Of a stretch of 64,000 nucleotides of DNA, positions 17,490-28,743 are shown piece by piece (positions within the stretch are counted from its first letter, which is position 1; each line of letters opens with the position of its first letter). Position numbers and translations under genes: made by a program. The stretch comes from SAR92 clade bacterium H231. Its GTDB lineage: Bacteria; Pseudomonadota; Gammaproteobacteria; Pseudomonadales; Porticoccaceae. The notes beneath the pieces are model-generated. The model did no database searches, was not told the DNA's origin, and saw only the letters and a program-made list of their open reading frames with translations. The stretch is from contig JAOALC010000001.1 of assembly GCA_025153775.1 (NCBI GenBank), positions 1-64,000 of the forward strand. The letters run 5' to 3'.

Positions 17490-18851
17490 ATGAATAACGA
17501 CGCACCTAAAAATAATGATGCCCTTGAAGGGCCCATAGTTCCCACCTTTATTAAGTATATGATGCCCTCCCTGCTGGGGTTGATTGCCATGACATCCGCT
17601 TCATTGGTGGACGGCATGTTTATAGGTAACTATGAGGGAGTGACTGCTCTGGCAGCAGTTAATCTTATTATTCCCATCATAACGCTTTTATTCGGTGTCA
17701 GCATGATGATATCGATTGGTGGCTCTGTGCGCGGCGGCAAGTATCTGGGCGAGAAGAATACAGCTGCAGCATCGGCAATTTTCAGCAAAACACTGATATT
17801 TATGGTTGTCTACGGCCTGATAGTCATTGCCCTAGGGCTTATGTTTGAGGCTGAAATCTTTGCTACCCTGGGGGCCGATAAGACACTTTTTCCAGTGATG
17901 AGCGAATATTATCGAATTATTTTCCCCTTTTTGTTCTTCCAGTTTATTGTTATCCAAATATATTTCTTTATTCGCCTGGATGGTTTCCCAAACTTAGCGG
18001 CCACGGGACTTGCCATAGGTGCAGTGGTCAATATTTCTCTGGATTACCTGTTTATTGCCATCTACGGCTGGGGACTTGCTGGTGCGGCGCTGGCTACGGG
18101 GCTCTCAGAGGTCATATCCCTTGCGGTGATGCTGGCTTACTTTTTTCAGCCACAGCGAAAGATATTTTTTAGCCTGAGGCAAAAAAATTGGCGCGAGGTC
18201 TTTCAGGCGGCCTACAACGGTATCTCTGAGTTTATTAATGAAGTGTCTGGCGCGCTGATTGGTTTTATTTTTAATTGGATGCTTATTCAACGTGCGGGCG
18301 TCACAGGTGTGGCCGCCATTACCTTGGTCAACTATCTGCTGTTTATTGGGTTTATGGCGTACTTTGCTATTTCAGACTCTATTCAGGTGATTATTTCGCA
18401 AAATTATGGGGCGCGAAACCCCCAGAGAATCAGGGCATTTTTGCGTACCGCCGGCATTATGATTGTGGGGGTCAGTGCAGGCATTATCAGTCTATTGATC
18501 GCTGGTAGTGAATCACTGATCGGACTATTTATCGATATTGAGCGAGATAGCGAAACCCTTGCCTTAGCCCTAGAGTTTGTTGCCTATGTTTGGCCGGTGT
18601 TTATTTTTGCCGGTTTTACTATGCTGATATCCGGTTACCTCACTGCAGTGCATCTGCCCTTTCAGTCTGCACTGGTGGCCAGCTGCCGCAGTTTAATTAT
18701 GCCTGCGGGTTTACTGGTTCTGTTTTATATGCTGTTAGCCGATTACCGTTTTGTTGCCGCTATCTCCGTTGCTGAGGCGATCAGCTTTGTTATTGCAGTA
18801 ACTCTGTATCTCTACCACACCCCAAATAGCATCATCCGAGAGCAGGCTTAA
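17490..18851 (+). CDS. MATE family efflux transporter
   Basis: Multidrug and toxin extrusion antiporter, inner membrane, 453 aa with 12 hydrophobic segments in two repeated halves. Typical features: PTFIKYMMPSLLGLIAMTSASLVDGMFIGNYEGVTALAAVNLIIP at the N-terminus and the mirrored FINEVSGALIGFIFNWMLI...GVAAITLVNYLLF in the second half. Drives Na+- or H+-coupled export. It lies upstream of guaB in the same direction but 110 bp away, and guaB has its own promoter, so it is probably separate. Confidence 0.92.
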   Translation: MNNDAPKNNDALEGPIVPTFIKYMMPSLLGLIAMTSASLVDGMFIGNYEGVTALAAVNLIIPIITLLFGVSMMISIGGSVRGGKYLGEKNTAAASAIFSKTLIFMVVYGLIVIALGLMFEAEIFATLGADKTLFPVMSEYYRIIFPFLFFQFIVIQIYFFIRLDGFPNLAATGLAIGAVVNISLDYLFIAIYGWGLAGAALATGLSEVISLAVMLAYFFQPQRKIFFSLRQKNWREVFQAAYNGISEFINEVSGALIGFIFNWMLIQRAGVTGVAAITLVNYLLFIGFMAYFAISDSIQVIISQNYGARNPQRIRAFLRTAGIMIVGVSAGIISLLIAGSESLIGLFIDIERDSETLALALEFVAYVWPVFIFAGFTMLISGYLTAVHLPFQSALVASCRSLIMPAGLLVLFYMLLADYRFVAAISVAEAISFVIAVTLYLYHTPNSIIREQA

Positions 18852-18888
18852 GTCACTGTTTTCCCGTATAAAAGCCGGTAAATAGTTG

Positions 18889-18918
18889 TTTACCTTATTA
18901 TGGGCGCTGATTTATAAT
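18889..18918 (+). promoter_or_regulatory. sigma70-type promoter of guaB
   Basis: TTTACC (18889-18894), an 18-bp spacer, then a consensus TATAAT (18913-18918), about 44 bp before the guaB start. AGAGGT at 18945-18950 is the ribosome binding site. Confidence 0.6.
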
Positions 18919-18952
18919 GCAGCGCTTACTTTTTAAAACCTCACAGAGGTAA

Positions 18953-20437
<1,485 letters not shown>

Positions 20438-20458
20438 GCTGCTGCTGTATATGAAAAA

Positions 20459-20497
20459 GGGCTGCGTTTAATAAATACCGCAGCCTTTCTTTTTTTA
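20459..20497 (+). terminator. intrinsic terminator/attenuator between guaB and guaA
   Basis: GGCTGCG (20460-20466) pairs with CGCAGCC (20479-20485), followed by a T-rich run to 20496. It ends about 11 bp before guaA, so guaA would need read-through or a promoter inside guaB. Confidence 0.75.
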
Positions 20498-20507
20498 GGG
20501 TTAATAA

Positions 20508-22085
20508 ATGTCAGATCTACATTCGCAAAAAATTCTTATTCTCGATTTTGGGTCCCAGTACACCCAGTTGATTGCCCGTCGGGTGCGCGAGATTGGCGTG
20601 TTCTCCGAGATTCGCGCCTGGGATATCAGCGAACAAGAAATCCGCGAATTTGACCCCAAGGGTATTATTCTCTCCGGTGGCCCCGAGTCGGTGACTGGCG
20701 GTGCCCATGCACCGCGCGCACCAGACTGCGTATTTACCATGGGTTTGCCAGTGCTGGGTATTTGCTATGGCATGCAGACCATGGCTGGCCAGCTGGGGGG
20801 TAGTGTTGATACCTCAGATGTGCGTGAGTTTGGTTACGCTCAGATTAAGGTAGAGGGAGAGTCGACTCTTCTGCAAGATATTAAAGACCATGTGGGCCAC
20901 GACGGCGAATCTCTGCTTGATGTATGGATGAGCCATGGCGACAAGGTAGTGGCAATGCCCGAGGGCTTTAGTCTACTGGCCTCGACCCCATCTTGCCCCA
21001 TTGCAGGTATGGTCAATGAAGAAAAGAAATTATACGGCATTCAGTTCCACCCTGAGGTGACCCATACATTGCAAGGGCAGCGTATGTTCGAGCATTTTGC
21101 CCTGCAAATCTGTGGCTGCGATGCTCTGTGGACCGCCGCGGCGATTATTGAAGACCAGATAGCCCGAGTGCAGGAGCAGGTTGGCGACAGCCATGTGCTG
21201 TTGGGTTTATCCGGGGGTGTTGATTCCTCCGTGGTTGCTGCACTATTGCACAAGGCAATTGGTGACCAGCTGACCTGTGTGTTTGTGGACAATGGTCTGC
21301 TGCGTAAAAATGAAGGCGATATGGTGATGGAGATGTTCGCCAAAAATATGGGCGTAAAAGTGATTCGCGCCAATGCCCAAGACAAATTCCTAGATGGCTT
21401 GGTCGGCGTTAGCGACCCAGAGGCCAAGCGCAAAGTGATTGGCAATACCTTTATTGAAATCTTCGACGAAGAATCCAATAAAATTGACAATGTTAACTTC
21501 CTGGCCCAGGGCACCATCTATCCCGATGTGATTGAATCTGCCGCCTCCAAAACTGGCAAAGCCCATGTGATTAAGTCTCACCACAATGTGGGTGGCTTAC
21601 CAGATGATATGGCGCTTGAGTTAGTTGAGCCATTGCGCGAACTATTTAAAGACGAAGTGCGCAAGATCGGTGTCGAGCTGGGCCTGCCCTACGATATGGT
21701 TTACCGTCATCCATTCCCGGGCCCCGGCCTAGGCGTGCGTATTCTCGGCGAAGTAAAAAAAGACTATGCCGATATTCTGCGCGAAGCTGATGCCATCTTT
21801 ATCGAAGAGCTACACAACTCCGGTTGGTACCATAAAACCAGTCAGGCCTTTGCCGTATTTCTGCCCATTAAGTCTGTGGGTGTAGTGGGTGATGCGCGCC
21901 GCTATGAATGGGTGATTGCCCTGCGTGCAGTGGAGACCATCGACTTTATGACGGCTCGCTGGGCACACCTTCCTTATGAGCTGCTAGAGAAAGTTTCTAA
22001 TCGTATTATTAATGAGATCACCGAGGTTTCTCGGGTGACTTACGATGTATCCAGTAAGCCGCCAGCTACTATTGAGTGGGAGTAA
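20508..22085 (+). CDS. guaA: GMP synthase (glutamine-hydrolysing)
   Basis: Amidates XMP to GMP using glutamine and ATP. 525 aa. N-terminal class I glutamine amidotransferase with triad C86 (GICYGMQ), H181 and E183 (FHPEVTHT). ATP-pyrophosphatase P-loop [15 protein letters not shown], and C-terminal dimerisation domain ending in the conserved PPATIEWE. Follows guaB after 70 bp in the usual guaB-guaA order. Confidence 0.98.
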   Translation: MSDLHSQKILILDFGSQYTQLIARRVREIGVFSEIRAWDISEQEIREFDPKGIILSGGPESVTGGAHAPRAPDCVFTMGLPVLGICYGMQTMAGQLGGSVDTSDVREFGYAQIKVEGESTLLQDIKDHVGHDGESLLDVWMSHGDKVVAMPEGFSLLASTPSCPIAGMVNEEKKLYGIQFHPEVTHTLQGQRMFEHFALQICGCDALWTAAAIIEDQIARVQEQVGDSHVLLGLSGGVDSSVVAALLHKAIGDQLTCVFVDNGLLRKNEGDMVMEMFAKNMGVKVIRANAQDKFLDGLVGVSDPEAKRKVIGNTFIEIFDEESNKIDNVNFLAQGTIYPDVIESAASKTGKAHVIKSHHNVGGLPDDMALELVEPLRELFKDEVRKIGVELGLPYDMVYRHPFPGPGLGVRILGEVKKDYADILREADAIFIEELHNSGWYHKTSQAFAVFLPIKSVGVVGDARRYEWVIALRAVETIDFMTARWAHLPYELLEKVSNRIINEITEVSRVTYDVSSKPPATIEWE

Positions 22086-22272
22086 TAGGGTAGGCATAAT
22101 CTATCAACTAATAGTGGCTTAGGGTTTAAAAAACCGTTTTAAGGCGCAGATGTTCATTCTAGTTTGCAGTAATTAAGGGATTATCGCTGTTATCCTAATG
22201 TTTTTATGCCTTGAAAAGGGTAAGTGAACTAGAGATGATTCAAACTGACTCTATTTTCAAGGGTACAACTCG

Positions 22273-22731
22273 ATGATTAAGCAGATTCCGGCATTTTTAA
22301 TATCCCTACTGATAGCCACATTTTTATTGGTAACCCAGACCACTGCGACTAATCTAATCTGGCTTAATAGCATCAATATGCCGGTAGATTTACATATTGT
22401 GTTGTCGTCAATGGCCACAGATCTAGTAGGCATGAATTCTAAAGGTGCTTTTCCTGTGATTGGACTGATCTTTGTAGGCCTATTAATCGCCTTCGTCACC
22501 GCACGCATTATTTCTATCTGGAGCTCGATCAAAAAACCAATCCTTTATGGGTTGGCCGGAGGTGCAGCACTGCTGGCCATTGTGGTCCTAATGCCCTTGG
22601 CCTTTTATAACTTAGACTTAATTGCTGGCGCTCGCACGCTAGCGGGCAAGGTTTATTTGATATGCGCTGGCATTCTCGCTGGATATTATTTCGGCAGCCA
22701 TCCAGCAAAAGGAGTTTCTAATGAAATTTAA
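22273..22731 (+). CDS. small integral membrane protein, unknown function
   Basis: 152 aa with four hydrophobic segments: FLISLLIATFLLVTQ, VIGLIFVGLLIAFVTARII, LYGLAGGAALLAIVVLMPLAFY and VYLICAGILAGYYFG. Charged residues are few. No recognisable motif or family. Its last 11 nt overlap the start of the PQQ-type dehydrogenase, whose AAAGGAG ribosome binding site lies inside this gene, so the two are cotranscribed. A membrane partner or quinone-side component of that dehydrogenase is conceivable but unsupported. Confidence 0.7.
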   Translation: MIKQIPAFLISLLIATFLLVTQTTATNLIWLNSINMPVDLHIVLSSMATDLVGMNSKGAFPVIGLIFVGLLIAFVTARIISIWSSIKKPILYGLAGGAALLAIVVLMPLAFYNLDLIAGARTLAGKVYLICAGILAGYYFGSHPAKGVSNEI

Positions 22732-23827
22732 TAATATGCGAATATTCTGTGTAAGTTTGCTGCTTTGTAGCGGGCTAGCGGCTAGTAATGGCGAAAATTT
22801 GGATATTGAAACAGTCGTAGAGGGTTTAGAGCATCCTTGGGGTGTTACCTTTATTTCTGAGAATGAAATGTTAGTTACCGAGCTGTCGGGGAATATACGG
22901 CGGGTGTCTAACGGCTTACTAAGCCCCGAACCCATTGGCGGGGTGCCAGAGGTTTTGTATGCTGGACAGGGAGGGTTATCTGAGGTTGCTATAGACCCCA
23001 ACTTTGCAGATAACAGCCTAATCTATCTGTCATTTTCAGCACCTGATTCAGACCAGCCAAAGCTTAACCAACTCAACGTGATACAGGCTCGTCTTGATGG
23101 CAATGTGCTTGTGGACCATAAAACCATTTTCAAGTCTGACCCACCGCGTAAAACGGCGGCGCACTACGGCGCAAGATTGGCGTTTTTAGCGGATGGGACG
23201 TTACTGATTGCTTCAGGGGATGGTTTTAATTACCGAGAGCAGGCGCAATTTTTAAATAACCATTTTGGCAAGATATTGCGTATTAACACTGATGGCAGTA
23301 TCCCTCATGACAATCCTTTTTCAGCAACCCCAGATGCGCTGCCGGAAATATGGTCTTATGGGCACCGAAATCCTCAAGGACTTTTGGTCGCTGATGATGG
23401 GGCTGTCTACGAGCACGAGCACGGCCCCCAAGGTGGAGATGAAATTAATTTGATCATGCCGGGTAAAAACTATGGCTGGCCGGCCATTACCTATGGCGTC
23501 GATTATAGCGGCGCCATGATTTCTCCATTTACTGACCAGCCGGGTATGGAGCAGCCGCTCAAGTATTGGGACCCTTCCATTGCACCCTCTGGCATGATGC
23601 TTTACCAAGGAGCAATGTTTCCCCATTGGCAGGGCAGCCTGTTTATCTCTGCTTTGATTCCCGGGGATGTAAGGCGTATCGGTTTACAAGATGCCAGTAT
23701 AATTGAGGAAGAGATTTTGTTTACTGAGTTTGGCAGAATCCGAAATATTGTCTCTGCACCAGACGGCAGTTTGATACTGGTTACTGACGGTGATAACGGC
23801 AAGTTGATCAGAGTTAGCGCTCAGTAA
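22721..23827 (+). CDS. PQQ-dependent sugar dehydrogenase-like protein (soluble GDH/YliI family)
   Basis: 368-aa exported six-bladed beta-propeller; signal peptide MRIFCVSLLLCSGLAASNG. Family residues are present: catalytic-His region AAHYGARLAFLADG, PQQ-contact Arg in WSYGHRNPQGL, and EHEHGPQGGDEINLIMPGKNYGWP with the Ca/PQQ turn. Periplasmic oxidation of an aldose is the family activity; many relatives have unknown substrates. Start ATG 22721 has AAAGGAG at 22708-22713. Located after an overlapping membrane-protein gene. Confidence 0.9.
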   Translation: MKFNNMRIFCVSLLLCSGLAASNGENLDIETVVEGLEHPWGVTFISENEMLVTELSGNIRRVSNGLLSPEPIGGVPEVLYAGQGGLSEVAIDPNFADNSLIYLSFSAPDSDQPKLNQLNVIQARLDGNVLVDHKTIFKSDPPRKTAAHYGARLAFLADGTLLIASGDGFNYREQAQFLNNHFGKILRINTDGSIPHDNPFSATPDALPEIWSYGHRNPQGLLVADDGAVYEHEHGPQGGDEINLIMPGKNYGWPAITYGVDYSGAMISPFTDQPGMEQPLKYWDPSIAPSGMMLYQGAMFPHWQGSLFISALIPGDVRRIGLQDASIIEEEILFTEFGRIRNIVSAPDGSLILVTDGDNGKLIRVSAQ

Positions 23828-23849
23828 TAGCCACAGCTATATGACGCTA

Positions 23850-24014
23850 TTAATTAACAAGCGCGTCATGTAGGCTCAGACTGATATGAAGGATAAAAAA
23901 AACAATCACCATCACTGCCGCTAGTGTCACCGGTCTTGTATATGTGAAGTTTCTTGCCTTTGGCCTGAGTACCTCAGGATGATAGCAGGCGAATATTGTT
24001 AGGGGCAGTTACAA
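23850..24014 (-). pseudogene. possible C-terminal remnant of a membrane protein gene
   Basis: On the minus strand the frame before the TAA at 23850-23852 encodes FACYHPEVLRPKARN, FTYTRPVTLAAVMVIVFF and a short hydrophobic tail, a plausible C-terminal membrane anchor. No start codon exists before the upstream in-frame stop near 24020. Read as a severed gene end beside the calB-like fragment. Weak evidence. Confidence 0.25.
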
Positions 24015-24047
24015 GTTTGATGGGAGTGCCTGTAACCCCCTGTTTCG

Positions 24048-24650
24048 ATGTATCCAACCATAGTGAACAATGACCAGTACACCGCTATGGTTAATGAGCG
24101 TCATTACCAGCGCATGATGGACAACCTCAACGATGCCGAAAAGCGCAAAATCAAGATGGTCACCATCAACCCGGCCCATGAAGACTTTAAAGATAATCCT
24201 GCCCAGAAGCTTCCACCGACGCTGATTATTAACCCGGATGATGATGCCATCTGTATGCAGGATGAAATCTTTGGGCCATTGTTGCCGATTAAAACCTACA
24301 AGCACTTCGAAGAGACTATTGGCTATATCAACGATAGGCCTCGCCCACTGGCCGCCTACTACTTTGGCTACGACAAGGCTGAGGAGAAGCGCTTCCTCAC
24401 GGGCACCACCTCTGGCGGCGTCTCTATCAATGATGTGATGTTCCATATGCTGCAGAAAGACCTGCCCTTTGGCGGTGTCGGTCCCAGCGGTATGGGGGCC
24501 TATCATGGCATCGAAGGCTTTAAGACGTTCAGTCATGCCAAAGGTATCTACCGTCAGCCAAAACGCATTCCTGTGGCTAAACTGGCTGGCTTTACGCCTC
24601 CCTATGGTCCGGCTTCTGAGAAGAATATTAAGGACAAAGTAAAGCGATGA
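24048..24650 (+). pseudogene. truncated coniferyl-aldehyde-dehydrogenase-like gene (C-terminal third only)
   Basis: 200 codons homologous to the C-terminal part of CalB-type aldehyde dehydrogenases: CMQDEIFGPLLPIKTY, TTSGGVSINDVMFHM and DLPFGGVGPSGMGAYHGIEG. The NAD-binding half and catalytic Cys region are absent, ATG 24048 has no ribosome binding site, and an in-frame TAA lies just upstream (24033-24035). It cannot be an active dehydrogenase. The stop overlaps an ATGA start of a further truncated reading frame (MSTERKRARTQ). Part of a deletion scar with the fragment at 24675-24806. Confidence 0.75.
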
Positions 24651-24674
24651 GCACAGAGCGAAAACGCGCACGCA

Positions 24675-24806
24675 CTCAGGATCAAAAGCATTTTCGTCGC
24701 CAGCAAATACATTGACCTGTTCTTGAGTCACCTCGAACCAATCTGTGGGCTCGCAGATATGGCCGACGTACTGTTCAATCTCAGTTTTTTTGATAAGTTG
24801 TGGCAT
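24675..24806 (-). pseudogene. truncated MaoC-like dehydratase, N-terminal fragment
   Basis: The first 44 codons from ATG 24806 read YVGHICEPTDWFEVTQEQVNVFAGDENAFDPE, the characteristic start of MaoC/hot-dog enoyl-CoA hydratases (D-W-x-x-V-T-Q-E-x-x-x-x-F-A). After about 24675 the frame runs antisense to the calB-like fragment, so the remaining two thirds are lost. Convergent junction of two broken genes. Confidence 0.6.
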
Positions 24807-24913
24807 AGCTCTATCCTTGGGTTATTCTCTGCTCAATGGGCAATTGTCACAGAAATCGTGAAAAGCAGATCACCATTGGTAAAGGCTTTAATGGTAATAT
24901 TTCGGCTCACCAC

Positions 24914-25957
24914 TTATTTGTTAATTGTGGAATCAGCCAGATAGAAAGACATGATGCCGCTGTCAGCTAATATTGTGCTGCTGCAGTCGGCGCGCAAAAG
25001 TTCATCCTGTACATGCAGGCGAGCCTTCTCCAGCCGCTTCATCGAGCGTGCGACAAAGGGGCCATCACCAAGGTCTAATTCAAAAAACTTCTCTCCTTGG
25101 CCAGCAGCGGCAATACTTGCTCCAGCAAATGCATGATAGTTATTGATTATATAATCGAATAGCGGAAATAAGCCTTCAGGCAATTGGTCATTATCTAGCC
25201 ATCGAGTATCAGAGCGAGCGCCGCCCCAAACTCTTGCGACATAGTTCTCAAATAATTGTAAGTGCTCACCTAGCCAGGTTTTGGGCTCCGGATCTAAAAG
25301 AAAATGCGCAGCGAAGGGACCCACCAGAGCGAAGTCTGCGAGGCAGGCTCGCTCGCCCAGTAAAAAGTCATTATCTTTAAAATGAGCGACTAAAAGTTCC
25401 AATAGACGAGCGAAGTCTGCCTGTATAGCAACAGTCTTATCGGGCCCCGCGCCCTGCACCTCGCATGCTGCCGCGCCAAATGTATTGAGCATGACCTCAC
25501 CAAAGCCCTCTACCCGAGCCTCTTCATCATCGGTCAACTCAACATCAATATGCTTACTAAGCAGTATATTAGTGCCAAATCTTCTGCCAGTTACAATGAC
25601 GTTCTCTGGATAACACCATCGAGAGTGGAGGGCATGTCTTGGATACCAGTGATTGAAGAAGTCTTCCAAGATAAAGCAGGCACCTCGCTGTGACGAGCTA
25701 TCAGGGATCACTGGGCACCCATTAAAACGATCGTGTAAGAAAGGTCCAATGCTAATAGTGTCATTAATCATCCAGCCATCAGGCGTTTTTAAGACTGGTA
25801 TGAAGTTAGTGCCGACGCGGCTGTTAATCGACTCAGTTTTTTCTTGGGATTTTATCTCCCATTGATAAGGAATTTGCTGATAGCGTAATTGGGCCTCAAG
25901 TTTGCGAGTAAACATACTCATCTCCTGCCCAATTAAAGTATAGGTGCCCCTGTACAT
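24914..25957 (-). CDS. glutathione S-transferase family protein with C-terminal extension
   Basis: 347 aa. N-terminal thioredoxin-fold GST domain (TYTLIGQEMSMFTRKLEAQLRYQQIPYQW; FIPVLKTPDGWMINDTISI carries the cis-Pro) and an all-helical C-terminal domain with LLGERACLADFALVGPF. A further roughly 90 residues (FFELDLGDGPFVARSMKRLEKARLHVQDEL) exceed the usual 210-230 aa length. A similar extension occurs in the GST-like protein at 56725. ATG 25957 has GGGAGG 8 nt upstream. Probably cytoplasmic; electrophile conjugation or isomerisation is possible. Confidence 0.8.
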   Translation of the reverse strand: MYRGTYTLIGQEMSMFTRKLEAQLRYQQIPYQWEIKSQEKTESINSRVGTNFIPVLKTPDGWMINDTISIGPFLHDRFNGCPVIPDSSSQRGACFILEDFFNHWYPRHALHSRWCYPENVIVTGRRFGTNILLSKHIDVELTDDEEARVEGFGEVMLNTFGAAACEVQGAGPDKTVAIQADFARLLELLVAHFKDNDFLLGERACLADFALVGPFAAHFLLDPEPKTWLGEHLQLFENYVARVWGGARSDTRWLDNDQLPEGLFPLFDYIINNYHAFAGASIAAAGQGEKFFELDLGDGPFVARSMKRLEKARLHVQDELLRADCSSTILADSGIMSFYLADSTINK

Positions 25958-26104
25958 GTCCTAGCCTCCCCTTATTTATGCTGGCGATTATGAATTATTT
26001 TTGACCCTGGAATCTTACCATCAATACCAACTTCGTCACTGTAGTTATCCATAAAATTGACTTATCACTTAATATCTAAAAGTAGTTAGACGTCGATTCT
26101 GAAA

Positions 26105-26124
26105 TAGAGCTCAATGTTGCTCTA
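26105..26124. promoter_or_regulatory. inverted repeat upstream of acyl-CoA dehydrogenase
   Basis: TAGAGC-N8-GCTCTA, 20 bp, located 47 bp before the start codon. A candidate operator; its regulator is unknown. Confidence 0.35.
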
Positions 26125-26170
26125 ATAAATAGAGTTATTTTTCAGGGCACACAGGTAAGGATTTACTCAA

Positions 26171-27982
26171 ATGAACACTGTTACTCTCAATCGACGTGAT
26201 ATCGATTTCCTTCTCTATGAATTCCTTGATACAGAGTCACTTCTGAGTAGGGCGCGCTACGCTGAGCATTCACGAGAAAGCTTCGATGCCACGATTGATG
26301 GTGCCAAGAACATTGCCGAAAAATATTATGCGAACCACTATCACAAGGGCGATGCAGAGGAACCTGTCTTTGAGGATGATTCCGTTACATTGATCCCTGA
26401 AATCCAGGCGGCCTGGGATGCCACTGCAGAATTTGGTTTACTTGGCGCTAGCTACGATTTCGAGGAGGGTGGTGTTCAATTACCTGAAGTTATCTGTAAG
26501 GTGTGCGGGACCTATATTCAAGCTGCAAATTCAGGAAGCAGTGGTTACTACTTTGTTACTGCTGCGGCGAGCAATGTGATTCGGGCGTTTGGCAATGAGC
26601 AGCAAAAATCTCTGTTTCTAAGTTCTATGATGGATGGCCGAAGCGCAGGTACCATGGCTCTAACTGAACCCGCTCAGGGTTCAACACTCGGTGACATTAA
26701 AACCTCGGCGACATTACAGCCTGACGACAGCTACCTTATTCGAGGGCAGAAGATATATATCAGTAATGGTGACCACAGTCTATCACACAATATTGTGCAT
26801 CTGGTTTTAGCGCGGATTGAGGGTGCTCCCAAGGGAACACGCGGTATCTCTTTATTTATTGTGCCTAAATTTTTAGTCAATACTGACGGTACTATTGGGG
26901 AGAGGAATGATGTTGTCCTGGCCGGCCTGTTGCACAAAATGGGCAATCGCAGCGCCACATCCACCGTTTTAAATTTTGGTGAGCAACAAGGAGCTGTTGG
27001 TTATCTTGTAGGTGAGCCCCATCAAGGGCTACGTTATATGTTCCAAATGATGAATGACCTAAGAATTGGCGTGGGTTTGGGAGCATCGGCCCTTGCTTAC
27101 AGAGGTTATTTGCATGCTTTGGATTATGCACGTGAGAGGCCTCAGGGTCGTCTGCCATCAAACAAAGATCCCGAGACTCCTCAGGTTAAGATTATTGAGC
27201 ATGCGGACGTACGGCGCATGCTGTTGGCGCAAAAATCCTATGCTGAAGGAAGTCTGGCACTTTGTATGTATGCGGCGTCCTTAGCCGAAGACTGTAAAAC
27301 TGCAGTTTCAGCCGATGATCGTGAGCAGGCTGCCTTACTGCTGGATTTCCTGACGCCAATCGTAAAAAGCTTTCCGTCCAAATACGGCTGCATAAGTAAT
27401 GACCTTGCGATTCAGGTATTGGGCGGCTCGGGCTATATCCGAGAGTACCCAGTTGAACAGTTATATCGTGACCAGCGGTTAAACCCAATTCACGAGGGCA
27501 CTGAAGGCATTCATGGCTTAGACCTTCTCGGTCGAAAGGTTCTATCTAATAATGGCCAAAGTTATCAATTGTTCATTAGCCTGATCGAGAAGACGCTGGC
27601 TGATGCTGCCGCTCTGCCCGAGATTGCACACTTTGTACCTCCGATAAGAGAAGCGATTGATAGAACTCAGCGAGTAACTGAGTCGCTGCTATTTTCAATT
27701 AAAGAAGACCCTGATCTTGGATTGGCAAATGCTACTATTTATCTTGATATGTTCGGGCAGGTCGTTATCTCTTGGATCTGGTTAAAGCAGGCGATCATAG
27801 CCGCTGGTCAGGTAAGTTTAAATCATCCGGAGCAGGCTGATTCTGAGGTTGGTTTCTATCAGGGTAAGCTCTATGCTGCACAATATTTTATTAATAGAGA
27901 GTTACCGCAGACTATTCAGAAAGCCGCGCTATTAGGGCTAAATGACAGTACCTGTTTTTATATGTGTGATGAATATTTCTAA
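26171..27982 (+). CDS. acyl-CoA dehydrogenase (long, DmdC/AidB-like subgroup)
   Basis: FAD enzyme introducing an alpha-beta double bond in an acyl-CoA, 603 aa. Features: MALTEPAQGSTLGDIKTSA (FAD/substrate site), GQKIYISNGDHSLSHNIVHLVLARI, LNDLRIGVGLGASALAYRGYLHALDYARERPQGR-type helix, QVLGGSGYIREYPVEQLYRDQR, and catalytic base E442 in NPIHEGTEGIHGLDLLGRK. The N-terminal segment and the extra C-terminal domain (about residues 460-603) mark the 580-600 aa subgroup that includes DMSP-catabolism DmdC (family knowledge). The substrate is not inferable. Monocistronic, own promoter with an inverted repeat. Confidence 0.9.
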   Translation: MNTVTLNRRDIDFLLYEFLDTESLLSRARYAEHSRESFDATIDGAKNIAEKYYANHYHKGDAEEPVFEDDSVTLIPEIQAAWDATAEFGLLGASYDFEEGGVQLPEVICKVCGTYIQAANSGSSGYYFVTAAASNVIRAFGNEQQKSLFLSSMMDGRSAGTMALTEPAQGSTLGDIKTSATLQPDDSYLIRGQKIYISNGDHSLSHNIVHLVLARIEGAPKGTRGISLFIVPKFLVNTDGTIGERNDVVLAGLLHKMGNRSATSTVLNFGEQQGAVGYLVGEPHQGLRYMFQMMNDLRIGVGLGASALAYRGYLHALDYARERPQGRLPSNKDPETPQVKIIEHADVRRMLLAQKSYAEGSLALCMYAASLAEDCKTAVSADDREQAALLLDFLTPIVKSFPSKYGCISNDLAIQVLGGSGYIREYPVEQLYRDQRLNPIHEGTEGIHGLDLLGRKVLSNNGQSYQLFISLIEKTLADAAALPEIAHFVPPIREAIDRTQRVTESLLFSIKEDPDLGLANATIYLDMFGQVVISWIWLKQAIIAAGQVSLNHPEQADSEVGFYQGKLYAAQYFINRELPQTIQKAALLGLNDSTCFYMCDEYF

Positions 27983-28055
27983 AAAGCACTGCATGTCTAC
28001 CATATACTCATCAGATTAAGACAATAACGAATAAACTCAACATTAAGGACCTTAT

Positions 28056-28730
28056 ATGGATTTTTCGACATTTGCTCGTTCTCGTAAAAGCACCAGAGGC
28101 TTCAAGCCTGACCCCATTCCTGTAACCCTGATCGAAGAGATTATCGATACTGCAAAATGGGCCCCATCGTCCTATAACACTCAGACCTGGCATATTCATG
28201 CATTGGCAGGGGAAGTGTTGGATAAGATTCGTGCTGGAAATACCGAGAATACTCTGGCAGGCAAGCCTCATGTGCGTGATTTTCCTTATAAAGAAGAATA
28301 CGAAGCAGGGCATCGTCAGAATCAAATTGATGTCGCGGTGCAGTTATTTGAGGCTATGGGTATTGAGAGAGAAGATAAAGAAAAGCGCATGGATTGGATG
28401 TTACGGGGATTTCGTCAATTTGATGCGCCTGTGTCATTGGTGCTTACCTATGACAAGTATCTTGACCCGGCTGCGATAACCCACTTTGGTCTAGGTTCAT
28501 TGGCTTACGGTATTGTGCTTGCTGCATGGGAGCGGGGTATTGGTTGTGTCATTAACGGGCAGGGTATTATGCAGTCAGACGTGGTTCGCGAGTACGCTAA
28601 CATACCTGATGACCAAAATATTATGATCTGTATTGCGATGGGTTATCCCGCGGATGGATTTCCGGCGAATGATGTGCGATCTACACGGGCTGATAACAGC
28701 ACATTTGTCAGCTATCTAGGGTTCGATTGA
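28056..28730 (+). CDS. nitroreductase family FMN oxidoreductase
   Basis: 224 aa FMN-dependent NAD(P)H oxidoreductase. FMN phosphate-binding start RSRKSTRGFKPDPI, then TAKWAPSSYNTQTWHIH, and the C-terminal FGLGSLAYGIVLAAWERGIGCVINGQGI. ATG 28056 has AAGGA 7 nt upstream. It is followed by a shared bidirectional terminator with yghU. Actual electron acceptor unknown (quinone, nitro-compound or flavin dehalogenation chemistry are all found in this superfamily). Confidence 0.88.
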   Translation: MDFSTFARSRKSTRGFKPDPIPVTLIEEIIDTAKWAPSSYNTQTWHIHALAGEVLDKIRAGNTENTLAGKPHVRDFPYKEEYEAGHRQNQIDVAVQLFEAMGIEREDKEKRMDWMLRGFRQFDAPVSLVLTYDKYLDPAAITHFGLGSLAYGIVLAAWERGIGCVINGQGIMQSDVVREYANIPDDQNIMICIAMGYPADGFPANDVRSTRADNSTFVSYLGFD

Positions 28731-28743
28731 TGTAATTAACCAG

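Noticed and set aside
22115-22145. GGTTT-AAA-AAACC followed by GTTTT as guaA terminator
   Set aside because: Five-pair AT-rich stem with a 3-nt loop, too weak to list as a terminator.
24009-24806. 265-codon minus-strand open frame
   Set aside because: Only its first 44 codons resemble a protein (MaoC N-terminus); the rest is antisense to the calB-like fragment, so it is not one gene.
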